From: an uncultured Alphaproteobacteria bacterium
GTDB taxonomy: Bacteria; Pseudomonadota; Alphaproteobacteria; Rs-D84
Direction of reading: 5' to 3'
Assembly (NCBI GenBank): GCA_944392565.1
Contig: CALXWX010000001.1
Span: forward strand, 313,444-377,443
DNA: 64,000 bases
Below are positions 16,798-24,662 of the stretch, piece by piece. The number at the start of each line of letters is the position of its first letter. The first letter of the stretch is position 1. The notes under the pieces were generated by a model. It was given only the letters and a program-made list of their open reading frames with translations. It did no database searches and was not told the origin of the DNA. A program made the translations under genes and the position numbers.

Positions 16798-17577
16798 ATG
16801 AACAACTGTGATTTGCGTGATTTAACATTGGCGGGCGTACAATGGGAATTAACAGATGTACCATTTATATTGTCTGTACCCAATCCAAATAATACGCCCC
16901 ACCCCACCTCAGATGATAATGCATCGGCGTATTCTGGTATACGCACGCGTACCCAGACATCAATTGTGCCGCCAATTGCACCGACCCAATCAATGTCTGT
17001 TGCAACGGCAAATGCAATGGCGGCGCGCCCAATAGATATGGATTCTTTAAATCGTATGATTGCAGAATTTAATCATCCGTTGCGTGGTGGCGCAACAAAT
17101 GTTATTTTACCGCATGTTGCACAAAATCCAAACGGTATGGTTATAATAACAGATATCCCCAGTGGCGATGATGATGCATGTGGTAAAATATTGACTGGCG
17201 CAGCGGGTGAATTACTGGATAAAATGTTGGCGGCAATAAAAATGTCGCGCGACAGTGTATCTGTTGTTCCATTGATATTTTGGCGCACCCCTGGTGGGCG
17301 GGCGCCATCGCGTGATGAACTGGATTTGGCGCGTCCATTTGTAAATCGCGCATTGGAATTATTGCATCCGCGGTTAATTTTGACACTGGGTACATTGGCG
17401 GCGTCTGAAATTGGTGGCGTTTCATTACCACGCGCACATGGCACAATTACTGAATTGCCAGGTGGCACACAAATGATGCCGATATTTCATCCTAATTACT
17501 TGCTGTTAAAACCGACCGCCAAGCGCGATGCATGGAACGCATTGCAAACAGTTGAAAAATTGTTGAAAACAGCATAA
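16798..17577 (+). CDS. Uracil-DNA glycosylase-superfamily protein lacking canonical motif 1
   Basis: The fold resembles family 4 uracil-DNA glycosylases. The central GKILTGAAGELLDKMLAAI corresponds to the usual G-x-P-F-x-G-x-A-G-x-L-L region and HPNYLL matches the HPSxLL uracil motif. The usual GEAPG motif is replaced by TDIPSGDDD. The Cys residues of the family 4 iron-sulfur cluster are missing; only single scattered Cys remain. An unrelated N-terminal region of about 85 residues precedes the domain. It may be an inactive or altered-specificity member. The start overlaps the stop of a 9-codon upstream ORF (ATGA). Confidence 0.7.
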   Translation: MNNCDLRDLTLAGVQWELTDVPFILSVPNPNNTPHPTSDDNASAYSGIRTRTQTSIVPPIAPTQSMSVATANAMAARPIDMDSLNRMIAEFNHPLRGGATNVILPHVAQNPNGMVIITDIPSGDDDACGKILTGAAGELLDKMLAAIKMSRDSVSVVPLIFWRTPGGRAPSRDELDLARPFVNRALELLHPRLILTLGTLAASEIGGVSLPRAHGTITELPGGTQMMPIFHPNYLLLKPTAKRDAWNALQTVEKLLKTA

Positions 17578-17620
17578 AAATAGATAATAATTGCCATAGT
17601 TTAATCAAAAGGAGCATACC

Positions 17621-18169
17621 ATTAAACCGTCTTTTAACCGTGATAATCGTCGGGATACGGGCCCGCGCATAAATAATCGGATTTTTGCAAAATCAGTCCA
17701 GGTAATCAATTCAGATGGTCAAAACATGGGCATAATGCCAACGCCCCAGGCGTTGCAGATGGCTGTGGACGAAGGGTTGGATTTGGTTGAAATCAGTTCA
17801 AATGGAAATACGCCAATCGTTAAAATAATGGATTTTGGCAAATATAAATATGAACAGAAAAAACGCGCAGCCGAGGCACGAAAAAACCAAAAAACAATTG
17901 AAATGAAAGAAGTTTGGGTAAAGCCATTTATCGAAGAAAACGACCTGAACATAAAAATGAAAAAAGTATTTGAATTTCTGGGCGATGGGAACAAGGTAAA
18001 AATTTCCGTCATGACCCGCGGTTCAAAAAAAGTATTGGCGCGTGGCAAAGATGCAGTGCCTGAATTATTTGCACGCATTATGGAAATTATCGGGGATCGT
18101 GGCACCGTTGTATCGCGTTCAAAACCAGATGAACGAACAAAATCAATGGTAATTGCCCCGGCAAAATAG
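17621..18169 (+). CDS. infC: Translation initiation factor IF-3 (AUU start)
   Basis: IF-3 blocks premature subunit joining and proofreads initiation codons. The N-domain begins NNRIFAKSVQVINSDGQNMGIM and the C-domain carries KEVWVKPFIEENDLNIKMKK. The first in-frame ATG (17726) would cut off the N-domain. An ATT at 17621 preceded by AAAAGGAG (17607-17614) gives 182 aa, the normal length. AUU starts are known for infC elsewhere and allow IF-3 to repress its own synthesis. rpmI and rplT do not follow; a terminator does. Confidence 0.93.
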   Translation: MKPSFNRDNRRDTGPRINNRIFAKSVQVINSDGQNMGIMPTPQALQMAVDEGLDLVEISSNGNTPIVKIMDFGKYKYEQKKRAAEARKNQKTIEMKEVWVKPFIEENDLNIKMKKVFEFLGDGNKVKISVMTRGSKKVLARGKDAVPELFARIMEIIGDRGTVVSRSKPDERTKSMVIAPAK

Positions 18170-18181
18170 CGCAAAAAATAT

Positions 18182-18213
18182 AAAAAAAACACCGGTATTT
18201 ACCGGTGTTTTTT
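18182..18213. terminator. bidirectional terminator (infC / macA)
   Basis: The stem ACACCGGT/ACCGGTGT with loop ATTT is flanked by A- and T-runs, between converging infC and macA. Confidence 0.85.
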
Positions 18214-18219
18214 ATGTTT

Positions 18220-19395
18220 TTATCTGGGCGCCCCCATACGCGCCGAACCGGTCGATTGCATACCGTATCTGCCAAATATTACCCGATCACCATCCTGGAT
18301 GCCATCAGATATTATTTCTGTTTCTGTTGCCGTGACCAGTCCTTTTTCATATGGCACCAGAACGACAGTTTGCTCACCATTAACCATGCGTTGTATTGCC
18401 AAATGATCAGACGGTGTTGCATCGCCCGGGTTTTCAACAATGCCATCAAAACTGCGCAGTATTAATGCAGAATTTTGAACTTTCCAAACATCAATTTTTT
18501 CAGAAATTAAAATTGTAACAAATGCCGTCATTCCGGGTTTCAGTTTTAAATCACTGTTATCAACATCAATTACAACGGTATACACAACAACATTCGATGT
18601 AATTGTCGGCGACAGACGCACCTGGCGTACAGTTCCTTCGAAAGTCTGGGTTGGATATGCATCAACCGTAAATGTTACGGGCAACCCTTCGGTAATCATG
18701 CCAATGTCTGCCTCTGATACTGCGGTTTCAATTTGCATTTTTGATAAATCTTCGGCAATTTCGAACAAATCAGGCGTTTGGAATGATGCCGCAACAGTTT
18801 GCCCAACATCAACCTGGCGCGAAATAACAGTGCCATCAACCGGTGATGTAATTGTTGCATATCCCAGATTTGTTACCGCGCGATCATATTGCGATTGCAT
18901 ACGATTAACCGATTGTTCTGCCTGTTCATATGTTGTCTGGGATTGTTCCAATTCTGCGCGTGATATGAATCCGTCATCATACAGTGCTTTATTTCTTTCA
19001 TATTCACTTTTTGCATAATTGCGCTGGGATTCTGCACTGACCAGTGATGCATATGCTTCGTCCACAGATGCCTGTAATACAGATGGTTCAATTTCCAACA
19101 ATACATCGCCCTTTTTTACCTTGGAATTATAATCGACATAAATCGCCTCTATCGTGCCACTGACCTGGGAACCGACATTAATTGTATTCAGTGGTTGTAT
19201 TTCACCGGTTGCGGTCACCACCTGGCGCAAATCGCCACGCGTAATTGATGCGGTTGCAAATCCTGTCCCTTGATTTCCTGAATTACCACTTATGAAATAT
19301 ACCGCCACGCCTGCAACGACAATGAACAGCAAAATCCACCATTTGCGGCGTTTAACCCAGCCCCATAATTTTTTTGGCTTTTTATCTTTATTCAT
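18220..19395 (-). CDS. macA: MacA-type periplasmic adaptor of a tripartite efflux pump
   Basis: This adaptor links an inner-membrane ABC transporter to TolC. An N-terminal membrane anchor lies at about residues 14-33. A split lipoyl domain (ATGEIQPLNTINVGSQVSGTIEAIYVDYNSKVKKGDVLLEIEP) surrounds an alpha-helical hairpin (about residues 100-180), followed by beta-barrel and membrane-proximal domains. Its 391 aa are typical. It overlaps the end of tolC by 8 nt. The probable ABC partner is encoded separately at 29436-31433. Confidence 0.9.
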   Translation of the reverse strand: MNKDKKPKKLWGWVKRRKWWILLFIVVAGVAVYFISGNSGNQGTGFATASITRGDLRQVVTATGEIQPLNTINVGSQVSGTIEAIYVDYNSKVKKGDVLLEIEPSVLQASVDEAYASLVSAESQRNYAKSEYERNKALYDDGFISRAELEQSQTTYEQAEQSVNRMQSQYDRAVTNLGYATITSPVDGTVISRQVDVGQTVAASFQTPDLFEIAEDLSKMQIETAVSEADIGMITEGLPVTFTVDAYPTQTFEGTVRQVRLSPTITSNVVVYTVVIDVDNSDLKLKPGMTAFVTILISEKIDVWKVQNSALILRSFDGIVENPGDATPSDHLAIQRMVNGEQTVVLVPYEKGLVTATETEIISDGIQDGDRVIFGRYGMQSTGSARMGAPR

Positions 19396-20722
19396 TTACG
19401 ACTCCCTCCTCTATCAATCCTTCTTTGATATCACCGATTGCCAGTGCCAATGCCGCGCGTTTTGTGAACAAATCATATTTTGCCGCATTGTTTTGTTTGT
19501 GTGCATCGGCTAAATCCGCTAATGCCTGTTGCCAATCCAGCATGGTTGCCTTGCCAACCTTGTACATGCCGGCGGTTACATTTTCTGTTTCTTTTGCAGA
19601 TTCCAGTAAAGTTTCCGTTTGATTTAATACCGTTTGTGCTGTTTTATAGTTTTGATATGCCGTAAATACATCCAGCATTGCACTATCAACAGTCATTCTT
19701 TCTTGTTCTTTGGCGCGTTCATAATTTGCCTGGGCGGCGCGAACATTATACATGTTCGAAAAACCGGCAAATATCGGCATAGATGCACGAATGCCGATGC
19801 TGCCACTCCATTCATCTTGTCCGGCGTTAAATACATCAGACGGGATATTATTCCATGACAAACTGCCACTGGCAGAAATCGATGGCAGATTTGATAAAAA
19901 TGCACTGTTTCTGCGATGCCATGCCGCATCTTTATTTGCGGTCGCGCGCAGTAAATCCGGTCTTTTTTCCCGTGCGATTTCAATCAGTTCATCAATATTT
20001 TTATTTTCTGATTCCGCCCCAAATTCAGATGACATATCTGCAATTTTTATTTCTTGGTCTGCTGGGAAAGACAATTTTGCCAACAAATTACCCTTGGCAA
20101 TTTCGCGATTGTTTTTTGCCCGTTCCAGGTCTAGTACACTGCTGGCTAATGTAACATCTGCTTTTAAAACATCTGCCTTGGCAACGGCGCCAGCATTAAA
20201 TTTTTTATCTGCGGTTTCTTTGGCTGTTTTTGAAACCTGCATCACGGCGTTCGCAGTGATAACATCGGCATCCGCATTTAACAGTGCATAATATGCGCCA
20301 ATAACACTGTATACATAATTTTGTACAGATTCACTGTAATCAAAACCGGTTGCACGCCATGTATCGATTAATTGATTTACATCAGACAAACGCTTGCCAA
20401 AATCAAATATTAAATACGATGCGGATAAAGACGCACCATATGACCAATCATCCCATTCGCGATTTCTGTACGGCAGTGATGCAGATACAGATGCGCTGAC
20501 ACTGGGCAGATATTGTGCATATCCGGCATTTTTGTTAAAACGCGCGGATTCCAATGATAAATATGCAGATGCCGTTTCTGGATTTCGACACAGCCCCAGT
20601 TCAATAACCTGTTGTAATGTTAATTCCCCATCTGGCACAGTCGTCATTGTCCGGCAGTTATCATCTGATGCCGCCAATACACTGGTTGGTACCAGACACA
20701 GTGCGATTAAAAACTTTTTCAT
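19388..20722 (-). CDS. tolC: TolC-family outer membrane efflux protein
   Basis: This protein forms the outer-membrane channel of efflux pumps. A signal peptide spans residues 1-17. Two repeated OEP domains follow, rich in Ala/Asn helices with periodic Leu, as expected for the periplasmic tunnel. Its 444 aa match the family. It is the first gene of the tolC-macA pair. Confidence 0.92.
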   Translation of the reverse strand: MKKFLIALCLVPTSVLAASDDNCRTMTTVPDGELTLQQVIELGLCRNPETASAYLSLESARFNKNAGYAQYLPSVSASVSASLPYRNREWDDWSYGASLSASYLIFDFGKRLSDVNQLIDTWRATGFDYSESVQNYVYSVIGAYYALLNADADVITANAVMQVSKTAKETADKKFNAGAVAKADVLKADVTLASSVLDLERAKNNREIAKGNLLAKLSFPADQEIKIADMSSEFGAESENKNIDELIEIAREKRPDLLRATANKDAAWHRRNSAFLSNLPSISASGSLSWNNIPSDVFNAGQDEWSGSIGIRASMPIFAGFSNMYNVRAAQANYERAKEQERMTVDSAMLDVFTAYQNYKTAQTVLNQTETLLESAKETENVTAGMYKVGKATMLDWQQALADLADAHKQNNAAKYDLFTKRAALALAIGDIKEGLIEEGVVNE

Positions 20723-20824
20723 TTACATTCTCTCGTATTTCCAAAATTATATCATAAATATTACAATTTTTCAGTTGAATTACAATTTTTTTTTGCTTAG
20801 TATAGTTGCACATTAATAAAGATT

Positions 20825-20898
20825 GGCCTGGTGGCAGAGTGGTTATGCAGAGGACTGCAAATCCTTGTATGCCGGTTCGATTCCGACCCAGGCCTCCA
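20825..20898 (+). tRNA. tRNA-Cys(GCA)
   Basis: The 74-nt cloverleaf has acceptor GGCCTGG/CCAGGCC, anticodon loop CTGCAAA (GCA) and an encoded CCA. The CCA is itself the start of a long terminator hairpin (20896-20935). Confidence 0.96.
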
Positions 20899-20962
20899 AA
20901 ATTTAACGCCCGCGAATGCGGGTGTTTAATTTTGGAAAATTGGTGCCATCGAACCGGCACCG
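20881..20962 (+). repeat. Direct repeat copy 1: tRNA-Cys 3' end plus terminator
   Basis: It begins in the tRNA T-arm and runs through the terminator hairpin. The first 61 bp are identical to copy 2 at 21087, and the remainder to about 20962 has three mismatches. The offset between copies is 206 bp. Confidence 0.9.
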
Positions 20963-21086
20963 GTTCGCATATGAGTCGAATTTTTCAAGTGCCATTACCA
21001 GGCACGCAGAAAAATTCATACGAATGGTGAATCAAGTTGCGTTTAGCAACGGTTTCCAACCGCATATGCGGGTGGAAATGTGAACT
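20963..21086 (+). other. Hairpin-rich spacer between the tRNA-Cys 3'-end copies
   Basis: I see no credible ORF here. Several hairpins follow one another. One is a long stem, GAATTTTT/AAAAATTC, enclosing GTGCC/GGCAC; the next is GTTGC/GCAAC; the last is TTTCCA-CCGC/GCGG-TGGAAA with a short ATAT loop. It may be a structured RNA or an inserted cassette. Confidence 0.6.
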
Positions 21087-21168
21087 TTCCGACCCAGGCC
21101 TCCAAAATTTAACGCCCGCGAATGCGGGTGTTTAATTTTGGAAAATTTGTGCTATCGAACCTGCACCG
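21087..21168 (+). repeat. Direct repeat copy 2: tRNA-Cys 3' end without the 5' part
   Basis: It repeats the last 18 nt of tRNA-Cys including CCA, then the same terminator hairpin. No matching acceptor 5' strand lies upstream, so it is not a tRNA gene. The stretch to 21207 holds nothing else I can name. Confidence 0.85.
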
Positions 21169-21207
21169 GATCACAGAAATTTTATTTTTCCCTTAATCGT
21201 GCTGCCC

Positions 21208-21236
21208 TTGTTTTTTATTTGTAATCGTTGTATATT
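21208..21236 (+). promoter_or_regulatory. recF promoter
   Basis: TTGTTT, a 17-nt spacer and TATATT end 8 nt before the recF ATG. There is no ribosome binding site, so the mRNA is probably leaderless. Confidence 0.6.
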
Positions 21237-21244
21237 ATCCTGGC

Positions 21245-22339
21245 ATGATTGAAACAATAACATTAACAAATTTTCGCAATCATAAAATGTGCCGAATCCA
21301 GACATTTGGTCGGCACAATGTTATAATAACCGGTCCAAATGGGGCGGGTAAAACCGCGGTCTTAGAAGCGATATCAATGTTGTCGGGTGATCGTGGTATG
21401 CGCGGTGCATCAATGCCAGAAATTGCATGTTTTAATGGTGATGGCAATTTTTCTGTTTTTGCAGAATTGGATGATGAAACCCGTGTTTCTGTTTATTATA
21501 ATATGGGGGATTCAAATCGGCGTGCGCGTATTGATGGCGATGCGGCAACATTATCTGATTTGTCTGCGTGTATGCGCATGGTATGGTTAACCCCACGCGA
21601 AGACAGATTATTCGTTGATGGCGCCGCTGAACGCCGCGCGTTTTTCGACAGATTGGCATCCAGTTTTGATGCCGCGCACGCGGGGCGCGTTGGTCGATTA
21701 TCTAAATTATTATCTGAACGCGCATTTGCATTAAAAAATGGTCGCGATGAAAAATGGATTGATGCACTGGATATCCAGATTGCGGGGATTGCGGTGGCAA
21801 TTGCGGCGGCGCGAATTCAATATGCGGGTGAATTAAATTATTTTTTATCCGATTGTGCAATAACTGTATCCGGCATGGTTGAACAAATGCTGATTGATGA
21901 AAATGCCGCATCTGCCGAACGAAAGTATTTAGACTATTTGCATTCTGTGCGTGAACTGGTTGGGGACAAAATGATTTTGGATGGTCCACACAAATCAGAT
22001 TTTGGTGTATTTAATCATAAATTAAATTTACCTGTTTCTTTAACCAGTACCGGTCAACAAAAAACAATATTATTAGATTTAATATTGGCACATGCAAAAT
22101 TGATTCACACCAAGACACATCGTCGTCCATTGATTTTATTGGATGAAGCTGCCGCCCATCTGGATTCAGATGCACGCGCGCGCCTGTTTAATGATTTAGG
22201 CATGACAGATGCCCAGGTTTGGGCAACAGGATTGGATGCAAATGTTTTTGCCGATGTGCCGAACGCTGTATTTGTTGCTTGCATGGATGGTGAAATAAAT
22301 AATATACTGGTCCCAGGGAATAAAAATGAGCAAGATTGA
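21245..22339 (+). CDS. recF: DNA replication and repair protein RecF
   Basis: RecF is an SMC-like ATPase that loads RecA through RecOR at gaps. Walker A GPNGAGKT is at residues 30-37. The signature region STGQQKTILLDLILAH and Walker B with PLILLDEAAAHLD are near residues 265-310. Its 364 aa are normal. It is not beside dnaN or gyrB here; sspB follows with a 14-nt overlap. Confidence 0.94.
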   Translation: MIETITLTNFRNHKMCRIQTFGRHNVIITGPNGAGKTAVLEAISMLSGDRGMRGASMPEIACFNGDGNFSVFAELDDETRVSVYYNMGDSNRRARIDGDAATLSDLSACMRMVWLTPREDRLFVDGAAERRAFFDRLASSFDAAHAGRVGRLSKLLSERAFALKNGRDEKWIDALDIQIAGIAVAIAAARIQYAGELNYFLSDCAITVSGMVEQMLIDENAASAERKYLDYLHSVRELVGDKMILDGPHKSDFGVFNHKLNLPVSLTSTGQQKTILLDLILAHAKLIHTKTHRRPLILLDEAAAHLDSDARARLFNDLGMTDAQVWATGLDANVFADVPNAVFVACMDGEINNILVPGNKNEQD

Positions 22340-22790
22340 TTATCAAACATTATTGGATAACGCATTAAAGTCCGTGGTCAAAGATGCGCTGGTTCATGCA
22401 CAATTTAATGGATTGGGTGATGGCACGCATTTTTATATAACGTTTAAAACACGCGCCCCCGGGGTTGTTTTGCCGGATTTTTTGCGAATACGATATCCTG
22501 ATATAATGACAATTGTTTTACAATATTCATATAATAATTTGCATGTATCAGATAAAGAATTTGGCGTACAATTAACATTTGATGGGCGTCCATTTTTCAT
22601 ACGCGTTCCATTTTCTGCATTAATTGAATTCAAGGATCCATCTGTTGATTTTATGTTATCTTTTCATCCCCAGGGTGGACCCGCGGCAGATAACGATATG
22701 GAATTACCACTGGATGACAAATCAGAATCTGTTTCTGATACCGGGCGAATTGTATCATTGGATGAATTTCGCCGTAATAAAAACAAATAA
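22326..22790 (+). CDS. sspB: SspB-like ClpXP adaptor (alphaproteobacterial type)
   Basis: SspB delivers ssrA-tagged proteins to ClpXP. The domain shows IDYQTLLDNALKSVV, HFYITFKTRAPGVVLPDFLR and PFSALIEFKDPSVDFMLSF, as in the alpha-type family. A flexible acidic linker leads to a C-terminal LDEFRRNKNK motif that resembles the ClpX-binding tail. Its 154 aa are normal. It overlaps recF and is followed by a bidirectional terminator. Confidence 0.9.
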   Translation: MSKIDYQTLLDNALKSVVKDALVHAQFNGLGDGTHFYITFKTRAPGVVLPDFLRIRYPDIMTIVLQYSYNNLHVSDKEFGVQLTFDGRPFFIRVPFSALIEFKDPSVDFMLSFHPQGGPAADNDMELPLDDKSESVSDTGRIVSLDEFRRNKNK

Positions 22791-22798
22791 TTTTATAA

Positions 22799-22830
22799 TA
22801 AAAAAAGCCGGCATTTGCCGGCTTTTTTTA
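22799..22830. terminator. bidirectional terminator (sspB / parB)
   Basis: The stem AAGCCGGCA/TGCCGGCTT is flanked by A- and T-runs, between converging genes. Confidence 0.88.
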
Positions 22831-23715
22831 TACTTTTTGTCCGGTTATTTTTTCAACCAAATCATACATTTGCATACGCGTCGCGAACGACAAAACAATT
22901 TGCCCCGCCCCACCCCGTTTTTCTTGCAGTTTAACCGGCACAGACAGCACCGTTGAAATCCGTGATTCGATTTCATGAACTGTATCCGAATCGATTGTTT
23001 TTGATGTATATGCACGGCTGGTTGAACGGCGCCCGGTTCCCTTGACCATTTTTTCTGTTGCGGCAACAGACATATTATTATTAATAATTTCATGTGCCAG
23101 TTTTGTGGGATCGGCGGCAACAGAAATTGCACGCGCATGTGATGCAGATAATTCACCGCGTTTCACCATTTCTTTGACATCATTTGGCAAAGAATCCAAT
23201 CGCATTATATTTCTGATATAGCTTTCCGATTTTCCAATTAATCGTGCAACATCAGATAATTCATACCCACATTTTTCCATTATATTTTTATATGCATCTG
23301 ATTCTTCGATGGCGTTTAAATTTTCACGCTGAACATTTTCAATCAGTGCAATTTCCATTGCGCTTTCCGGTGTCAATGTTTTTATTAATGCCGGAATTTC
23401 AGTTAGCCCCGCCAATTTACTGGCACGATATCTGCGTTCACCCGCAACAATTTCATACATATACGGTCGCCCCGATACCGCCCGCAATAATATTGGCTGT
23501 AAAACACCCTTTTCTTTTATTGATGCGGCTAATTCGCCCAGTTCTTCATCAGAAAAAGTTTTGCGTGGCTGATCCGGATTTGCACCGATTTGTATTAACG
23601 GTATTTGCTTTACAACGACGCGCCCGGCGCCGGTTAATGTTGATATGTCTGGGATATTTCCCATTCCCTGTTGCAGTTCTGCCAGACCACGACCTAAACC
23701 AAATTTTGTTGACAT
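22828..23715 (-). CDS. parB: Chromosome partitioning protein ParB
   Basis: ParB is a CTPase that binds parS and spreads to form the partition complex. The N-terminal RGLAEL motif, the IQIGANPDQPRKTF segment and the CTP-binding ExxAGERRYRASK are present. The HTH with VARLIGKSESYIRNIMRL and a C-terminal dimerisation domain follow. Its 295 aa are normal. It follows parA after 2 nt. I found no palindromic parS sequence in the window. Confidence 0.95.
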   Translation of the reverse strand: MSTKFGLGRGLAELQQGMGNIPDISTLTGAGRVVVKQIPLIQIGANPDQPRKTFSDEELGELAASIKEKGVLQPILLRAVSGRPYMYEIVAGERRYRASKLAGLTEIPALIKTLTPESAMEIALIENVQRENLNAIEESDAYKNIMEKCGYELSDVARLIGKSESYIRNIMRLDSLPNDVKEMVKRGELSASHARAISVAADPTKLAHEIINNNMSVAATEKMVKGTGRRSTSRAYTSKTIDSDTVHEIESRISTVLSVPVKLQEKRGGAGQIVLSFATRMQMYDLVEKITGQKV

Positions 23716-23717
23716 CT

Positions 23718-24491
23718 TTATTCCCCCTGTTGCAGTTTTTCAACAACCTCTGTTGCGACGCGCAGATACGCCTGGGCGCCTGGTGAATTAAAATCATAAA
23801 ATAATGCGGGTTTACCATGGCTGGGTGCCTCTGACACACGGACATTTCGTGGAATAACCGTTTTAAAAACAGCATCACCAAATGTTTTTCGTACCTGATC
23901 TTCGACTTCGCGTGTTTGACCATAGCGTCGATCATACATTGTTAATAATACGCCCAGTATTTCCAGTTCTGGATTCCATTTTTCTTTTATACTGCGTATA
24001 TTGTTTACCAGGTGTGTTATACCCTCTAATGCAAAAAATTCAGGCTGTAATGGTATAATAACATTATTTGCGGTTGTTAATGCATTTAATGTTAATGCCC
24101 CCATCGCCGGCGGACAATCCAATAATATATAATCATAATGATCATAAATCGGCATCAATGCATTCCGCAGCAAATGAACCCCACCTGCGTCATCCAGTAA
24201 ATAATTTTCTGCCCCTGCCAATGCCTGGGATGATGGCATTAAATGCAATCCTGGCACTGCGGTTGTTAATATATTTTCTGCGGCAGATGCCTGACCCATT
24301 AATACCCCATATACACTTTGCGGATGTGATGATCGAACAAAACCCAATCCCGTGCCGGCATTTCCCTGTGAATCCAGGTCAATTAACAATACACGCTTTT
24401 TTATTGCCGCCAATGATGCGCCCAAATTTATTGCGGTTGTTGTTTTCCCAACACCACCCTTTTGATTTGCGAATGCGATAATTTCTACCAT
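23718..24491 (-). CDS. parA: Chromosome partitioning ATPase ParA
   Basis: ParA is a deviant Walker ATPase that moves ParB-parS complexes on the nucleoid. The deviant P-loop KGGVGKTT is at residues 11-18, switch I LLIDLDSQGN follows, and Walker B is ILLDCPP. Its 257 aa are normal. In many bacteria parAB sits behind mnmG-rsmG. Here rsmG is 1.1 kb away on the same strand with a rightward gene between them, and mnmG is far away. Confidence 0.96.
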   Translation of the reverse strand: MVEIIAFANQKGGVGKTTTAINLGASLAAIKKRVLLIDLDSQGNAGTGLGFVRSSHPQSVYGVLMGQASAAENILTTAVPGLHLMPSSQALAGAENYLLDDAGGVHLLRNALMPIYDHYDYILLDCPPAMGALTLNALTTANNVIIPLQPEFFALEGITHLVNNIRSIKEKWNPELEILGVLLTMYDRRYGQTREVEDQVRKTFGDAVFKTVIPRNVRVSEAPSHGKPALFYDFNSPGAQAYLRVATEVVEKLQQGE

Positions 24492-24601
24492 ATTTTTTAT
24501 ATTCCTTTTATTGAAAACAGATTACAATAAAGCAATCGATTCGGTCAAGTTAATATATTTTTTGTATTAAAAAACAGCCTAATAACAATTGATTAAAATT
24601 A

Positions 24602-24615
24602 ATTTCATATGAAAT
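24602..24615. promoter_or_regulatory. Palindrome ATTTCATATGAAAT (copy 1)
   Basis: This perfect 14-bp palindrome lies 10 bp upstream of a -35 box. An identical copy lies at 25618-25631 beyond the other end of the same gene. The position suits an operator or activator site. Confidence 0.45.
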
Positions 24616-24625
24616 AAAATTCATA

Positions 24626-24653
24626 TTGACAAAAAATATTTTTTGGATAATAT
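24626..24653 (+). promoter_or_regulatory. Promoter of the HExxH protein
   Basis: A perfect TTGACA, a 16-nt spacer and TAATAT end 9 nt before ATG 24663. No ribosome binding site is visible, so a leaderless mRNA is likely. Confidence 0.65.
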
Positions 24654-24662
24654 AGATAAGTT

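Noticed and set aside
22828-24491. A parS centromere near parAB
   Set aside because: I scanned for the usual TGTTTCACGTGAAACA palindrome and saw only half-like matches elsewhere, such as near 12841. None is convincing.
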